A DNA stretch of 64,000 nucleotides from Caballeronia zhejiangensis (GTDB taxonomy: Bacteria; Pseudomonadota; Gammaproteobacteria; Burkholderiales; Burkholderiaceae), in the NCBI RefSeq assembly GCF_000698575.1, contig NZ_JFHD01000001.1, positions 248,001-312,000 on the forward strand. The letters are read 5' to 3'. Positions 63,339-64,000 of the stretch are shown here, in pieces; the first letter of the stretch is position 1; each line of letters starts with the position of its first letter. The translations under genes were made by a program, and so were the position numbers. The notes below the pieces were generated by a model. It saw nothing but the letters and a program-made list of their open reading frames with translations, was not told where the DNA came from and ran no database searches.

Positions 63339-64000
63339 GTTCGGCTCCGATCATTTCGCATACCGTATCTTCGCTGGTTCCGGCGGGCAACTCGCCGACC
63401 TTGCGCCGGTCGCGCAACACGACGATGCGATTCGCGATACGCACCACCTCCGATATCTCCGAAGAAATGAACAGCACGGCCATGCCCGTCGATGCGAGCC
63501 GGAGTATTTCGTCCATGATTTCCTGCTTCGCGGCGACGTCGATGCCGCGCGTCGGCTCGTCGAGAATCAGAAGGCGCGGCTCGGTCGCGAGCCACCGCGC
63601 GATGAGCGCCTTCTGCTGATTGCCGCCGGACAAGAGACCGATAGGCATGTCGAGCGTCGCGGCCTTGATGCCGAGCGCGCGCACGAAGCGTTCGGCGAGC
63701 GCGTTCTGTTCGGCGCGCGTGAGGCAGCGCCGCGCGCCCATGCGTGCCTGCAACGCCAGCGCGATGTTCTCGCGCAGCGACAGCTCCGCGACGATGCCGT
63801 CCGCTTTGCGCTCTTCCGGACAGAACGCGATGCCGTGACGGATCGCCTGCGCGGGCGTCGTGAAGGAGACCGGCATGCCATCGATGCGCAGTTCGCCTTC
63901 GTCGGGCTTTTCGAGGCCGAAGAGCAGCTTCGCGAGTTCGGTGCGCCCCGAACCGAGCAGGCCCGCGACGCCCACCACTTCGCCCGCGCGCACGCGCAGA
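63331..64000 (-). CDS. ytfR: ABC sugar transporter ATPase, YtfR-like, N-terminus outside window
   Basis: This is the C-terminal 223 residues of a duplicated sugar-type ATPase whose start lies beyond the right edge. The second nucleotide-binding domain is visible: GLLGSGRTELAKLLFG as its (Lys-less, GSGRT) Walker A, the LSGGNQQKALIARWL signature, and Walker B LLILDEPTRGIDVAAK, ending MIGAEHG. The missing Lys in the second Walker A is normal for this subfamily. The order ATPase-permease-permease equals ytfR-ytfT-yjfF. Confidence 0.9.
   Translation of the reverse strand, partial: LRVRAGEVVGVAGLLGSGRTELAKLLFGLEKPDEGELRIDGMPVSFTTPAQAIRHGIAFCPEERKADGIVAELSLRENIALALQARMGARRCLTRAEQNALAERFVRALGIKAATLDMPIGLLSGGNQQKALIARWLATEPRLLILDEPTRGIDVAAKQEIMDEILRLASTGMAVLFISSEISEVVRIANRIVVLRDRRKVGELPAGTSEDTVCEMIGAEHG

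Overview
The window looks like part of a secondary replicon of a Burkholderiaceae bacterium, most likely Paraburkholderia or Caballeronia. The evidence is the high-GC codon usage, a 2,2-dialkylglycine decarboxylase (dgdA) whose length and PLP lysine position match the Burkholderia cepacia enzyme as I remember it, a Burkholderia-type porin, and the density of LysR regulators. I saw no tRNA, rRNA, insertion sequence, phage gene or CRISPR array. The left edge cuts a glycosyltransferase gene and the right edge cuts an ABC-transporter ATPase gene.

Region 1 (1-23400) is an exopolysaccharide locus built from alternating short operons. It encodes GDP-sugar supply (manC, gmd, then a branch to GDP-L-fucose by fcl and probably to GDP-perosamine by a DegT-family aminotransferase). 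It also encodes a WcaJ-type initiating phosphoglycosyltransferase, three GT-B glycosyltransferases, a fucosyltransferase-like protein, a WcaF-type acetyltransferase, a Wzx-like flippase, a Wzy-like polymerase, a Wzc-like chain-length protein with a degenerate kinase domain, a secreted GH71-type glucanase, a PhyH-type dioxygenase, a cupin-like protein, a methyltransferase and an AraC-type regulator. Eight copies of a 28-bp element lie only in the non-coding gaps of this region, and I regard this as the most notable unexplained signal.

Region 2 (23488-32333) is a seven-gene operon with a divergent LysR gene. It holds two tandem metal-dependent amidohydrolases (one lacking the HxH metal motif), UbiD, UbiX, a CobW-type metallochaperone GTPase, an NCS2 purine-type permease and an 8-oxoguanine-deaminase-like enzyme. 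It looks like a catabolic route for an unknown amino-substituted heteroaromatic acid.

Region 3 (32311-49221) is mixed. It contains LysR plus a two-subunit molybdenum hydroxylase (IorAB type), an extra FtsH-like protease, a DUF1328 membrane peptide with a strong terminator, dgdA/dgdR, AraC/VOC genes, an orphan SLATT-like two-TM protein, a zinc-ribbon membrane protein, a GAF-PAS-PAS-GGDEF (AGDEF) protein, and an EamA transporter divergent from a LysR regulator.

Region 4 (49222-64000) is metabolic. It contains a membrane PQQ dehydrogenase with a porin, a MarR-like regulator with a perfect palindrome, a 2-hydroxycarboxylate transporter with leuCD and a divergent LysR (probably a paralogous hydro-lyase pathway rather than leucine synthesis), DUF3140, a second PhyH-family protein, and a GntR/FadR regulator next to a YtfRT-YjfF-type sugar importer.
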